In this document: positions 1 through 9,301 of the stretch, piece after piece
How the letters are laid out: each line of letters starts with the position of its first letter
Position numbering within the stretch: the first letter of the stretch is position 1
Assembly: GCA_003609755.1 (NCBI GenBank)
Contig: AP017991.1
Location: 3,583,001 to 3,647,000, forward strand
Reading direction: 5' to 3'
From: Planktothrix agardhii NIES-204
Lineage (GTDB): Bacteria; Cyanobacteriota; Cyanobacteriia; Cyanobacteriales; Microcoleaceae
DNA length: 64,000 nucleotides
Made by a program: the position numbers and the translations under genes
Notes under the pieces: generated by a model
What the model was told of the DNA's origin: nothing
The model's input: the letters and a program-made list of their open reading frames with translations, nothing else
Databases searched by the model: none

Positions 1-1392
1 AATAGATGCTTCTTTTCCTTGCCATTCTGTAACAGTTTTAATCATAACAGAAGTATACTCGATCGGACAATTGGCAATTAACTGATCTCGCTGAATTTCC
101 GAAAAGGTTAATATTCCTATTTTTGGAATTAATTCTAAATCAAAAGTTTTTAAAAATTCTAATATTTTTTCTCCTTCCTGTTGATTAGGAATATCTTCCC
201 ACCATAACCGATATTCCCACTGTGGAAAATAATCACTCATCTGTTGAAAATTTGTTGATATCCATTCCGAGGAAAACCTATCATAAATTGTAGTTGCTAG
301 TTCGGGATGTAAACGAAATTGTTCTGACAGTTGTAGGGTATAAGCAGGAAGTAAATATTGCAATAACCAAGGAAAACCATAGAGAACACGCTGGAAAAAG
401 TTTCGATTCCGAGAAGCAGGAATAAACCCGGTATTTCCATCACCTAATAATACTAATTTATTGGTTAATCCTGAGATTAAGATTAATTCTAACCAGGTTA
501 ACTGTTGAGCATCTTCAATAATAATTAAATCATAGAAATTTTCCCAGAGGGTTTGACCATCAACACCTAGAAATTCTTTAACAGTTGCTAAACAGGGATT
601 AAGAGGATTTTGACTTAAATATTGCTCCAGAGTTACTATGGCATTTTTTGATAGATTTTGGTAGGATTGAACTAGAATAAGTTGCTGTTTTAATAATGGT
701 TCTAGGCGTTTCAATTGATAAGCAAACCAGTTTAACCTTGCTGTACTTAAATCGGGAAATTCTAAACTCAAAGTTTGGGTGAGTTGCGGGATAGATTGGG
801 TGGTAATTAAGGGTAAATATCTTTCTAGTTTTGCAGGCGATCGCAACTTTTCTAATTCAGTATCAGGTAAACAGTAAAGCGGTAAATAATCTAGTTGTGG
901 TTGTGCTAAATGATCGCGCTGAAGACGTTCAATTATTGCTGATTGATTCCCCGATCTTTCCGACAATAAATAAGGATATCCAGGTAATTGTTGATAAATG
1001 CTTAATGTACTCGGATAATGACTTAAAATTAAAATGCGTTTTTCATCTTTAATTCCAGCATCCGCAAGATTAAACGCTATTCGAGTTTTTCCGGTTGCGG
1101 GTAAACCAGAAATCACCGTAATCGGACTATTAGATAATCCCATTTCTAAAGATTGGATTTGTTGAGGAGAAAGCGGTAAAACAGGATTAATCGCGGTAAA
1201 ATTAAGTTGTGATCGCTCTTGTAAATAAACCGCACAATTACATATTGTTTCGACAATTAATTCCGTCGGTAATGTTAACTCAGTTTGAGTTTTAACCAAC
1301 TGTTCTAACAACCCTAAACGCCATTCTGGGTCGCTTCCAGAATCGTTAATTTGTGCTTTTAATCCTTGCCAAAATTGTTGTTTATTGATCAT
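1..1392 (-). CDS. SF1 superfamily helicase/ATPase, partial (C-terminus beyond left edge)
   Basis: An open frame starts at ATG 1392 (MINKQQFWQG) and runs off the left edge without a stop, so about 464 N-terminal residues are present. Visible helicase features are a Walker A motif (GLPATGKT), a Walker B-like segment (LIIIEDAQQL), a motif III-like LVLLGDG, then QFRLHPEL and a late TEWQGKEASI that resembles the motif V region of UPF1/DNA2-type SF1 helicases. The start overlaps the stop of the DUF2357 gene by 11 bp, so the two are probably translationally coupled. Together with the McrB-like gene upstream it forms a three-gene set. A role in nucleic-acid restriction is inferred from this context. 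The missing C-terminus could hold a nuclease domain that cannot be seen here. Confidence 0.8.
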   Translation of the reverse strand, partial: MINKQQFWQGLKAQINDSGSDPEWRLGLLEQLVKTQTELTLPTELIVETICNCAVYLQERSQLNFTAINPVLPLSPQQIQSLEMGLSNSPITVISGLPATGKTRIAFNLADAGIKDEKRILILSHYPSTLSIYQQLPGYPYLLSERSGNQSAIIERLQRDHLAQPQLDYLPLYCLPDTELEKLRSPAKLERYLPLITTQSIPQLTQTLSLEFPDLSTARLNWFAYQLKRLEPLLKQQLILVQSYQNLSKNAIVTLEQYLSQNPLNPCLATVKEFLGVDGQTLWENFYDLIIIEDAQQLTWLELILISGLTNKLVLLGDGNTGFIPASRNRNFFQRVLYGFPWLLQYLLPAYTLQLSEQFRLHPELATTIYDRFSSEWISTNFQQMSDYFPQWEYRLWWEDIPNQQEGEKILEFLKTFDLELIPKIGILTFSEIQRDQLIANCPIEYTSVMIKTVTEWQGKEASI

Positions 1393-2980
1393 GATTTAAT
1401 AAATTATCCTTAATTAAACGACTGATTAATTCTAAGAGTTGATAAAGTCCCTGTTCTAACAGAAGATCAGGAACTTGACGTACCCAGATTTTTTGACGAC
1501 TAACTTCTTCAATTTTGCTAGGTTGTAATTGACAATTCGGAGGAGTCTGTAAATAAAATACAAGTCCCGATTGAATATTTTTTTTTCTTGTCAATTTATG
1601 CAGATATAAAATAGCTTGTTTCCAAGTTTCCTTAGAAGGAAAATACCAAAATACCCAGACCGGAAACTGCAATTTTGTAAATTCTAGCGTCCGTGAATTT
1701 AAATCGTGAATTTCTACAGTTATTAACCAATCTCCTAAACGAATATCTTCTGGATGTTTAATCTCAAATACATAAACTTTATCTTGTAAATAAACCCGAA
1801 TTTTAGGAGAACAATGCTGGGACGGTTGCAAATATTCTCCCTGCTTGGGGGTTAGAAAACCCGTTAAATAGCTTAAAGCTTCAACATTAGAATCTTTAAA
1901 TCGCAAAAATGTTGTGGTAAATGCTAAATAAATCACATCCTTTAACAGTTGATTTCTGACTCTCCATAACTTCTCTTTTTCTGACCGTTCGGCAATATAA
2001 TCTAAATAGGCTTGATAAAAACCATGATAAATGGGATTTTGTAATAACACATAATTGGGTTTCCCGGGTTTAAAACGGTGTAAAGTTTTTAAAATCGGTT
2101 GAACAGTGGGTTGCTGTATAAACTGTTTAATTGTTTTATAAAATTTTTCGCATTCTGGATAAATAATTTTATAAAGATTTGATTCTCGGTAGAGAACTTT
2201 TCCGGCAAAATAAATGAGAAACTTATTTTCAGGTGTATTATAATCTTGGTGGCGTTTTACCCCCATTAATTCCTGTCGAGATCCGGCTTTTTCGGCGGCG
2301 GTTAAACCCGGACGACGGGTATAATCTCGTAAACAATAAGCATCCATTTCCTGAATATTGCCAACGGGCATTAATTCGGCTTTTCGTCTGAGTTGTTGTC
2401 TGAGTTTTGGGCCAATGAGTTGTAAGTTTTTGTCTAAATTATACTTATTTAATAAAGCAATAATTAAAGGTTTAGTAGCATCGCAAGTCTGGAATTGTTG
2501 AAATTTTTCGGGTAACTCAAGCACTCGAACTTTTTTATTTTTTCCTACTTTTTCAGCGAAAATCTTTTCACATAGTCCCGTAAGAATTTGTAATAGTGTA
2601 GCAACTTTATCATCTAAGCGATCGCCTAATTTTTTTTTCCATTCTTCTAATTGTTTATCATCTTCAATGGTAGCACTATCTAACACTTCACCTCGAATTT
2701 TCAAAACATATAAATGCAGGTTGATTTCCAAGGTTAACTGATAATCAAGTTGATCATTATTATGTTGTAAATCCGTTAAATTTAACCAGGGAAAACCGAT
2801 TTCATAGACCTGATTTGTTTGGTCAATTAACAGAGGACAGAGGGACAAGATATCACCTGGTTCCAATACCAAATAGGGGCGATCTTTAGCTTCAAAAAGA
2901 TGATCAACTCTAACTTCCTGATGATCAACTATAACTTCCTGTTGATTCAAATAAGCGAAAATACTAGAATACAACTTCAT
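1382..2980 (-). CDS. DUF2357 / McrC-like protein
   Basis: This 532-residue protein has the DUF2357 hallmark around residues 250-265 (NTPENKFLIYF), seen in McrC-like partners of McrB GTPases. The C-terminal half has a strand pattern with FEIK near residue 425 that could belong to a PD-(D/E)xK nuclease core, but I cannot place all catalytic acids. The N-terminal ~150 residues are beta-rich and unassigned. The gene lies 40 bp downstream of the McrB-like gene and overlaps the helicase start, an arrangement typical of a co-expressed McrBC-type defence operon. The family assignment rests on motif and context. Nuclease activity is inference. Confidence 0.72.
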   Translation of the reverse strand: MKLYSSIFAYLNQQEVIVDHQEVRVDHLFEAKDRPYLVLEPGDILSLCPLLIDQTNQVYEIGFPWLNLTDLQHNNDQLDYQLTLEINLHLYVLKIRGEVLDSATIEDDKQLEEWKKKLGDRLDDKVATLLQILTGLCEKIFAEKVGKNKKVRVLELPEKFQQFQTCDATKPLIIALLNKYNLDKNLQLIGPKLRQQLRRKAELMPVGNIQEMDAYCLRDYTRRPGLTAAEKAGSRQELMGVKRHQDYNTPENKFLIYFAGKVLYRESNLYKIIYPECEKFYKTIKQFIQQPTVQPILKTLHRFKPGKPNYVLLQNPIYHGFYQAYLDYIAERSEKEKLWRVRNQLLKDVIYLAFTTTFLRFKDSNVEALSYLTGFLTPKQGEYLQPSQHCSPKIRVYLQDKVYVFEIKHPEDIRLGDWLITVEIHDLNSRTLEFTKLQFPVWVFWYFPSKETWKQAILYLHKLTRKKNIQSGLVFYLQTPPNCQLQPSKIEEVSRQKIWVRQVPDLLLEQGLYQLLELISRLIKDNLLNHDQ

Positions 2981-3020
2981 TGGCGTTTACTCCTCCTCTG
3001 GATAAATTAATCCTTTCCAT

Positions 3021-5258
3021 TCAAACTGACCAGAAACGCGAACCTCGCGCTTTTATAAACGCTTCTGTTAAGGAAGCATCGCCCAATTGTTCAATTAAAC
3101 TGGTAAACTTATTTAATTCTTCCTGGTAATCATCAATCATTAATCCTCGCAGTTTTGGTAACAATTTTTGAGCAAATTGATCTACTAAAGCAAAGCGAAA
3201 TTCCTCAGAATTTGAGTCAGAAACCCCAGGATAATTAATCACATATTGAGTAATTGCTTGATACACCCGATGGGCGAAAGGATGTCCGATGCTTTCCATA
3301 ATGTTATTCGCCTGATCTAAATAATCTTTAACTTTTTGAACCACCTCAGAATTTTGATCCGGCGTTTTGAACCATTGTTCAAATATTGAATAACTTACAT
3401 ACATAGAACGTTCAGTTTCAGTAGTTTTCGTCTGACGTAATTGTAAAGTTTTGGGTTTTCCAAAGGTGAGAACATTAGCCCTATCTAACACTTTATCCGA
3501 TAAAGTTTGAGTAGTTTCGTCTTCATTCATAGTTCCCACAAATAAAAATTGTTTAGGAATTTCTAACTTTCTTTGTGCTTCAGTAATTGGTAAACTACCC
3601 ACATCTAATTCTAAAAAGGTAGGACTAGAACGACGGCTTTCTAATTTCGAGAGGAAATCACTAAAATAATATTCTACCCGGGCTAAGTTCATTTCATCTA
3701 ATAATACCAAAACAATCCGATTTTTCATCACTGGATCATGGTTATATTGATAAATTCCTCGAATCAAATCAGTCGGTTTAAATTTCTTCTCCACATAGTT
3801 ATAAAACCCTTGCAAATCTTGAGGAGAATCCCATCGAGGTTGAACCGCTAAAGTTAACCGTTGGGCTCCGATAAAGTCTGCATATCGTTGGGGAAGTTCG
3901 CTTTTTCCAGTTCCACTAATTCCAGCTAAAATCACTAAAGCAGAAATATCTTGCACTTTTAAAGAGGTATGAAACGCATAAACAACCCGCCGAGGAAATG
4001 CTAATCCTTTGGCTTTTAAATACTGTATAAACCCATCTAAAAAAACGTTTTCTGGTGGATTCCACTCTAAATTTGAATTCGGTGTCCATAGATGATCTTG
4101 TAGCGATCGCAAGGCAAAATCCGCCGTATTTTCCGTGCTTTCCCTCAAATTTCTCATCTGATTAATTTCTTCTTGAAGTTCCTCTTTCTCTGCTCTGAGA
4201 CCTTCAATTTTTCCTAATACTACTGATTGCTGTCCTTCTAACTCCTGTACAATTTGTTCAAGTTCTCGTTTTTGAGATTCTTTTTCTCGAAGTTCAAAAG
4301 TCAAATTTCTAATTCTTTGTTTATCTCTTTCTATTTGTTGATAATCTAATGTATGATTTTGAATCGCTTGCAGAATTCTTTGTTTCTCTGCTTCTAAACG
4401 ATCAATTTCAGGACGGAGTTGATTAATTCGGGTTTGAGACTGTTGTTTTTCCAGAGATAAACTATCATAGGTAGCTCTAATTAATTCTAATTCTACGTTT
4501 CTTTGCTCCAGGGTTTTTGTTTCCTCTTGTTTCTTGGCAATATCAGCAATTAATTGTTGCAATTCGACATTTTTTACGATATAATTGGCTTCGGTTTCAC
4601 GGAGCGATCGCTCAAGTTCTTGTAAGTTTTGATTCTGGGATTTTATCGCCGTTATTTCACCCTCCAATTGACTTTTTTCTACTCTTAAATTACCTAATTG
4701 AGTGTTTAATTGTTCTAATTCCGATAAATTGGGAGGATTTTGACGCAAGCTATTAACACGATTTTCTAAATCTTGTTTTTCTTGATTTAATCGGGTTAAT
4801 CTCTCCTGAACTTCCTGTAATTCCGATTGTTTTTGCGTTAACTTCCCTTCAACTTCCCCTAAGTTTGTTCGTTTTTGCTCCAGACTTTCTACCTGATCTT
4901 TTAGTCTAATCAATTTAGTCTGATATTCTTGCCAGTTTTGTTGTGTGTCGAGTTGTTTTTCTAGTGCTTGTAAACGAAATTGATACTCTTGGTCTTTCCG
5001 TTTGCTTAGGTCTTGTAGACTAAGTTGATAATCTTTATCTTTTTGGGCTTGGGAATCTTGTAGACTCCTTTTATGTTTTTGTTCTTTCTGTTTACTATAA
5101 ACCGCCGTCCCGATCAACGCCCCGGTGGTACTTCCTAGCAATGGAGTTCCGAGACCCCCCCCAGGGAAAACCACCGATGCGGCTGTCCCCATCCCCACAC
5201 TCAGAACACCGACCAACAAGATGTCCTTTGGTAGATTCGCCCAAAAATCCTTTCGCAT
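3021..5258 (-). CDS. McrB-like AAA+ GTPase with N-terminal membrane anchor and long coiled coil
   Basis: This 745-residue protein has three visible parts. Residues ~10-55 are hydrophobic and glycine-rich (a membrane hairpin). Residues ~55-375 are almost continuous Glu/Lys/Gln/Leu heptads (a coiled coil). The C-terminal AAA+ domain has Walker A GISGTGKS, Walker B VLVLLDEMNLA and a GTMNED sensor resembling the MNxxD signature of McrB GTPases. The membrane, coiled-coil and GTPase order followed by a DUF2357 partner and an SF1 helicase matches what I recall of CoCoNuT (coiled-coil nuclease tandem) systems, predicted to act on foreign RNA or DNA. There is no DNA-binding N-terminal domain as in E. 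coli McrB. Target and nucleotide preference are inferred. Confidence 0.78.
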   Translation of the reverse strand: MRKDFWANLPKDILLVGVLSVGMGTAASVVFPGGGLGTPLLGSTTGALIGTAVYSKQKEQKHKRSLQDSQAQKDKDYQLSLQDLSKRKDQEYQFRLQALEKQLDTQQNWQEYQTKLIRLKDQVESLEQKRTNLGEVEGKLTQKQSELQEVQERLTRLNQEKQDLENRVNSLRQNPPNLSELEQLNTQLGNLRVEKSQLEGEITAIKSQNQNLQELERSLRETEANYIVKNVELQQLIADIAKKQEETKTLEQRNVELELIRATYDSLSLEKQQSQTRINQLRPEIDRLEAEKQRILQAIQNHTLDYQQIERDKQRIRNLTFELREKESQKRELEQIVQELEGQQSVVLGKIEGLRAEKEELQEEINQMRNLRESTENTADFALRSLQDHLWTPNSNLEWNPPENVFLDGFIQYLKAKGLAFPRRVVYAFHTSLKVQDISALVILAGISGTGKSELPQRYADFIGAQRLTLAVQPRWDSPQDLQGFYNYVEKKFKPTDLIRGIYQYNHDPVMKNRIVLVLLDEMNLARVEYYFSDFLSKLESRRSSPTFLELDVGSLPITEAQRKLEIPKQFLFVGTMNEDETTQTLSDKVLDRANVLTFGKPKTLQLRQTKTTETERSMYVSYSIFEQWFKTPDQNSEVVQKVKDYLDQANNIMESIGHPFAHRVYQAITQYVINYPGVSDSNSEEFRFALVDQFAQKLLPKLRGLMIDDYQEELNKFTSLIEQLGDASLTEAFIKARGSRFWSV

Positions 5259-5391
5259 ATTGATTTAACTCACATTTTAATTATTATATCGCTGGCAAAG
5301 GCAACAATTACGCAAATCCCTAGGATTTTGGCAAAGATATTTTTTAAGAAACAGGGTTTTGCGTTGTATCTCACGCGACAACACACCGCTA

Positions 5392-5434
5392 TATAATAGT
5401 ATTTGACTTAAAAACGGTTCATACTGCGGAGGTG
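5392..5434 (+). promoter_or_regulatory. mtnD -10 element and strong ribosome binding site
   Basis: A consensus TATAAT lies at 5392-5397 and a strong Shine-Dalgarno GGAGGTG at 5428-5434, five bases before the mtnD ATG. No good -35 is visible. The 180-bp gap to the divergent McrB-like gene holds nothing else recognisable. Confidence 0.5.
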
Positions 5435-5438
5435 AAAC

Positions 5439-6011
5439 ATGGCAGTTTTACAGTTAGAAGACGGAACAACTTACACCGAATTAGATGAAATTCAGCGAGA
5501 ATTAGCCAGTCTGAATATTCATTTAAACCATTGGTCTGTGGGTACAGATCCAGAATTGATTAAATTATTGAATCAACTCGGATTAAACGATAACGAAAAA
5601 GCGGAAGTTTTGCAAGGATTAGATCAATATTTTGAACAATTACAACAAACAGCAGGTTATCAGTCCCGTGATTTAATTGTTCTTAATCCTAATACCCCTA
5701 ACCTAGAAACATTATTGGCAAAATTTGAACAGTGTCATATTCATGCTGATAATGAAGTCCGCTATATTGTTGATGGAGAAGGAGTATTTGGTTTTGTCCG
5801 TCCCGATGGTAGTCAAGTGGAATTAACTGTTAAGCCTGAAGAATATATTAATGTTCCGGCTCATACAGAACATTGGTTTTATTTAACAGAAACTCGACGG
5901 ATTAAAGCGGTTCGTTATTTCACGACAACCGAAGGTTGGACTCCCGAATATACCGATACTGAAATTAGAATTTTTTCCAGAAGACCGAAAAAGACCTTGG
6001 CTTTGAATTAA
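5439..6011 (+). CDS. mtnD: Acireductone dioxygenase
   Basis: MtnD oxidises 1,2-dihydroxy-3-keto-5-methylthiopentene to the 2-oxo-acid precursor of methionine (Fe form), or makes CO and methylthiopropionate (Ni form). The 190-residue cupin has the expected metal ligands: His100 and His102 of HIHADNE, Glu106, and His145 in the AHTEHWF segment. Length is normal for the family. A strong GGAGGTG ribosome binding site supports the start. It is first of three methionine-salvage genes in the same orientation (mtnD, mtnW, mtnB), separated from mtnW by a perfect palindrome that may attenuate transcription. Confidence 0.95.
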   Translation: MAVLQLEDGTTYTELDEIQRELASLNIHLNHWSVGTDPELIKLLNQLGLNDNEKAEVLQGLDQYFEQLQQTAGYQSRDLIVLNPNTPNLETLLAKFEQCHIHADNEVRYIVDGEGVFGFVRPDGSQVELTVKPEEYINVPAHTEHWFYLTETRRIKAVRYFTTTEGWTPEYTDTEIRIFSRRPKKTLALN

Positions 6012-6014
6012 TTT

Positions 6015-6042
6015 GTAGAGACGTTGTATACAACGTCTCTAC
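6015..6042. repeat. 28-bp palindrome of the GTAGAGACG family
   Basis: A perfect 28-bp inverted repeat with arms GTAGAGACGTTGTA / TACAACGTCTCTAC, lying four bases after the mtnD stop codon. Related elements with the same outer arms occur at 17619, 43542 and 62956. It can form a strong hairpin and may act as a terminator or processing signal, although no T-run follows. Confidence 0.85.
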
Positions 6043-6074
6043 TTCAATGATAACAATTAGTAGAATAAAAAACC

Positions 6075-7235
6075 ATGACCATTGAAGTTGATTATCGTTT
6101 TCCACCTAATATTGATGCGTTGCGTCAGGCGAAAGTCATTGCTATCGGACAAACCGCAGGAACTTGGGACGAAAGATTTAGCCATCGTGAGGATAATTTG
6201 CGATCGCATTTAGCCCAAGTTATTAATGTTAAAACCGACGAACAAGGTTATAATATTGCAACGGTTAGTTTTCCTGAAATTAACGTTGAAAATGATATTG
6301 CTAGTTTGCTAACGATGATTTTTGGCAAATATTCAATGGCTGGAGTTGGTAAAATAGTTGCGGTTAGACTCGACAATAATTATGGTCAGTTGCCAAAATT
6401 TGGCATATCAGGAATTCGTCAACAATTACAAGTTTTTGATCGTCCCTTAATTATGGCAATTTTTAAACCCGCTTTAGGACTTTCAGCCCAGGATCATGCT
6501 ACAATTTTACAAGAAGTGGCAACGGCCGGATTAGATATTATTAAAGATGATGAAATTATGGGGGATTTAAACACCGCCCCAACCCTAGAAAGATTAAGAG
6601 CTTGTCGTCCGATTTTAGACCAAATTAAACAAGAAACCGGGCGCACGGTTTTGTATGCTATTAATGTTACTGGAAATGCCCAAACCCTATTAGAAAAAGC
6701 CCGAATACTGGTGAAAGAAGGGGCAAATGCCCTATTATTAAACGTTCTCACCTACGGTTTTTCGGTCTTAGAAGCCCTAGCCGCCGATCCAGAATTGAAT
6801 GTTCCAATTTTCGCCCATCCTGCCTTGGCGGGGGCGTTATGTGCCTCTGGTGATACGGGTTTTTCCTATTCCGTGATTTTGGGAACCTTAATGGCCCACG
6901 CTGGGGCGGATGCGGTGTTATATCCCGCCCATTATGGCAGTTTACCCTTTGATTCCGTTGAGGAAAAACGGATTTGTGAGCAGTTGCGATCGCGCAATGT
7001 CTTCCCTGTACCCTCGGCCGGAATTCACCCCGGAATTGTCCCCAAAGCCCTATCGGACTATGGAAATGATGTAATTCTGAATGCCGGGACAGGGATTATG
7101 GAGCATCCAAACGGCCCAGGAGCGGGGGTTAATGCCTTCTTCCAAGCCCTCGACTGGTATCAACGGGGTCTACCCTTTGATGTTAACAAAATGCCCCCCG
7201 GCGCTCTTAGGCAAGCAATGGAAAAATGGGCATGA
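6075..7235 (+). CDS. mtnW: 2,3-diketo-5-methylthiopentyl-1-phosphate enolase (RuBisCO-like protein)
   Basis: This 386-residue type IV RuBisCO-like protein catalyses the enolase step of methionine salvage, with chemistry like the first step of RuBisCO. The metal/carbamate site is conserved as GLDIIKDDE: Lys157 is the expected carbamylated lysine, with Asp159 and Glu160 as metal ligands. Lys131 in FKPALGLS corresponds to the catalytic loop lysine of the superfamily. RuBisCO loop-6 residues needed for CO2 fixation are replaced, so it is not a carboxylase. It sits between mtnD and mtnB. A separate mtnX phosphatase is not seen nearby. A RuBisCO-like protein coexisting with true RuBisCO is known from Microcystis. 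Confidence 0.93.
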   Translation: MTIEVDYRFPPNIDALRQAKVIAIGQTAGTWDERFSHREDNLRSHLAQVINVKTDEQGYNIATVSFPEINVENDIASLLTMIFGKYSMAGVGKIVAVRLDNNYGQLPKFGISGIRQQLQVFDRPLIMAIFKPALGLSAQDHATILQEVATAGLDIIKDDEIMGDLNTAPTLERLRACRPILDQIKQETGRTVLYAINVTGNAQTLLEKARILVKEGANALLLNVLTYGFSVLEALAADPELNVPIFAHPALAGALCASGDTGFSYSVILGTLMAHAGADAVLYPAHYGSLPFDSVEEKRICEQLRSRNVFPVPSAGIHPGIVPKALSDYGNDVILNAGTGIMEHPNGPGAGVNAFFQALDWYQRGLPFDVNKMPPGALRQAMEKWA

Positions 7236-7284
7236 ATTCCTAATTCCTAATTCCTAATTCCTAATTCGTAATTCCTAATCAGTA
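7236..7284. repeat. Heptanucleotide tandem repeat (STRR type)
   Basis: Seven tandem 7-bp units, mostly ATTCCTA with variants ATTCGTA and ATCAGTA, fill the mtnW-mtnB gap. Heptamer tandem repeats between genes are typical of filamentous cyanobacteria. No function is apparent. Confidence 0.85.
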
Positions 7285-7291
7285 ATTGATC

Positions 7292-7921
7292 ATGAACACC
7301 GATCTCCGTCAATCTTTAATTCATGCGTCTCGCCAATTTCATCAACTGGGTTGGATGGCAGGGACGGCCGGAAATCTTTCGGCTAAAATGCCTGATAATA
7401 GTTTTTGGATTACTGCTAGTAGCAAACAAAAAGGCAAATTAGTTACGGAGGATTTTGTGAGAATGTCCCTAACCGGAGAGATATTAGAAAACCCTGCTCC
7501 TAACAATAAACCTTCGGCAGAAACCAGTATTCATCAAGCAATATATTCTTTGTTTCCCGATGCAAATGCCTGTTATCATGTTCATTCAGTTGAAGCCAAA
7601 TTGGTCTCAAACTTTATTGCTCATGAACGACTGCCTTTACCGCCCATTGAAATGTTAAAAGGGTTGGGAATTTGGCAAGAAAACCCTAAAGTTTATATGC
7701 CCGTTTTTGAGAACTATTTAGAAGTATCTCGAATTGCTGAAGATATTATTCAACGGTTTAAACAAACTACTCCTGATGTTCCAGGGTTGTTAATTAGAAA
7801 TCATGGAGTAACGGTTTGGGCAACTTCTCCAGAAGCCGCAGAAAACCATATTGAATTAGTAGAATATATTTTCCGCTATATTGTGGCGGCTCGTCAAGCG
7901 GGATTGAATTTTCAACATTAA
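7292..7921 (+). CDS. mtnB: Methylthioribulose-1-phosphate dehydratase
   Basis: MtnB dehydrates 5-methylthioribulose-1-phosphate to the diketone used by MtnW. The protein belongs to the class II aldolase/adducin family. Visible motifs are GNLSAK near the N-terminus, ASSKQKG, a substrate-binding SAETSIH, the zinc-binding YHVHSVE pair of histidines and a distal NHGVTVW histidine. I prefer ATG 7292 (209 residues) over the in-frame TTG six bases upstream, because MNTDLRQSLI is a normal N-terminus for the family. Heptamer repeats replace most of the upstream spacer, so it may rely on transcription from mtnD-mtnW. Confidence 0.92.
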   Translation: MNTDLRQSLIHASRQFHQLGWMAGTAGNLSAKMPDNSFWITASSKQKGKLVTEDFVRMSLTGEILENPAPNNKPSAETSIHQAIYSLFPDANACYHVHSVEAKLVSNFIAHERLPLPPIEMLKGLGIWQENPKVYMPVFENYLEVSRIAEDIIQRFKQTTPDVPGLLIRNHGVTVWATSPEAAENHIELVEYIFRYIVAARQAGLNFQH

Positions 7922-7924
7922 TAG

Positions 7925-7955
7925 AGTTTGGGCGAGAAGACCTCGCCCCTAAACT
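7925..7955. terminator. Bidirectional hairpin between convergent mtnB and quinone reductase genes
   Basis: The stem AGTTTGGGCGAG pairs with CTCGCCCCTAAACT (two-base bulge) around a five-base loop. It sits exactly between two convergent stop codons, as expected for a bidirectional terminator. There is no long T-run. Confidence 0.6.
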
Positions 7956-8926
7956 TACTCAATATTAATGGTTTGTAACCCTTCATTAACAGTAATTGCA
8001 ATTTTGCCAACGGTGCGCCCCATCTCACTATAGGTATGGGCTTCGGCTAGATCATTTAAGGGATAAGTCCGATCAATTACCGTTTGAATTTTGCCCGCTT
8101 CAATCAAATCTCGCAGCGCATCTAAATCTCGACGAGTCGGTTGAGCTAGGACTAATTTTGATTTTTTACCCGCAAAAAATAAAGTTTGTAAGGTGGCTCC
8201 CATATTATCAATTGTGGGCAAAGTTGAGATATAAATGCCATCGGATTTTAGAATTTTTTCGCAATTAAAAAAGGATTGTTTACCGACCGCATCAAAAATA
8301 ATATCGTATTGAATTTCTTGCCGGGTAAAATCCTCTTGGGTGTAATCAATCACCGTATGAGCCCCCAAACGTTTAACAAGATCAACATTAGAAGTCCCGC
8401 AAACCCCCGTGACATCAGCATTCATGGCCACAGCAATTTGCACCGCAAAGGTTCCCACACCGCCAGACGCCCCATTAATCAAAACCCTTTGTCCGGGTCG
8501 CAGTTGACCTAAATCTAATAACCCCTGCAAGGCCGTCAATCCAGCTATGGGAACCGTTGCAGCCTCCGCATAAGTCATATTTTGAGGTTTATAGGTCAAA
8601 TTCCCGGCAGGCACAGCCACATACTCGGCATAGGCCCCTCCAAATAACGGGTTAACGAAGCCATAAACCTGATCTCCCGCCCGCCAGCGCGTCGCCTGTG
8701 AGCCGACTTCCACCACTTCCCCTGATAAATCTGAGCCTAAAACTTTGGGGAAATTGTAGCCAGATACGGGTTGTAATAATCCCTGCCTAATTTTCCAGTC
8801 CACAGGATTAACACTACTAGCATGAATTTTGACTAAAACTTGATCCGGTTTAATCGTTGGGGTCGGAATATCTTGATAACGAAGAACATCGGGCGACCCA
8901 TATTGATGAATAACAATTGCTTTCAT
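7955..8926 (-). CDS. Zinc-free MDR quinone oxidoreductase / NAD(P)-dependent alcohol dehydrogenase
   Basis: This 323-residue medium-chain dehydrogenase/reductase has an N-terminal GroES-like fold (residues ~25-115, DVSGxVxxVG-type turn DLSGEVVEVG). A Rossmann domain follows with the nucleotide-binding GASGGVGTFAVQIA at ~150. The cysteines and histidine that bind zinc in alcohol dehydrogenases are absent, pointing to the quinone oxidoreductase (QOR/zeta-crystallin-like) branch that reduces quinones or enones with NAD(P)H. It stands alone, convergent with mtnB. The exact substrate cannot be told. Confidence 0.85.
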   Translation of the reverse strand: MKAIVIHQYGSPDVLRYQDIPTPTIKPDQVLVKIHASSVNPVDWKIRQGLLQPVSGYNFPKVLGSDLSGEVVEVGSQATRWRAGDQVYGFVNPLFGGAYAEYVAVPAGNLTYKPQNMTYAEAATVPIAGLTALQGLLDLGQLRPGQRVLINGASGGVGTFAVQIAVAMNADVTGVCGTSNVDLVKRLGAHTVIDYTQEDFTRQEIQYDIIFDAVGKQSFFNCEKILKSDGIYISTLPTIDNMGATLQTLFFAGKKSKLVLAQPTRRDLDALRDLIEAGKIQTVIDRTYPLNDLAEAHTYSEMGRTVGKIAITVNEGLQTINIE

Positions 8927-9301
8927 AACTTATTAATTATCCAAGGAACATCTGTCAGCTTAACACAAATTCCTAGAACCGGGGATGAATAGAGCTAGTC
9001 TAAATCCGTTCTAAAAAATAAGATTGTTGGAAGTAGGGAATAGGCAATGGGGAATGGGTAACAGGGAAAATTTTAATTCCGAATCATCATCGAGTTAATT
9101 TTGTTGAATCTGTTTTGATTTTTGTGATTCCTAGTCTCGATCAAAACAGGCTATTTTTTAGCTTTGGCTTAACACTATAAGGCAAACTCAAGAAGATAAA
9201 AAATAAAATTTTTACTGAATTAATCGTTGTAAATCTGATAAATTTTAACTATGATGGAATTGTAGAAAAAAACTTTGATAGATCCTATCAATTCAATTTT
9301 T
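8927..9301. other. Intergenic region upstream of remA
   Basis: About 375 AT-rich bases between the divergently transcribed quinone reductase-like gene and remA. I see no RNA gene or conserved small open frame. It must hold promoters for both flanking genes, but no convincing -35/-10 pair stands out. Confidence 0.4.

Noticed and set aside
831-1052. Plus-strand open frame within the left helicase gene
   Set aside because: It is antisense to a continuous minus-strand helicase frame with recognisable motifs and has no coding character.
4517-4756. Plus-strand frame in the McrB-like gene
   Set aside because: Antisense shadow of the coiled-coil region; hydrophobic composition follows from complementing Glu/Gln-rich codons.
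6075-7235. A second carboxylating RuBisCO
   Set aside because: Loop-6 and other substrate residues of RbcL are missing, and the gene is flanked by mtnD and mtnB; it is the MtnW enolase.
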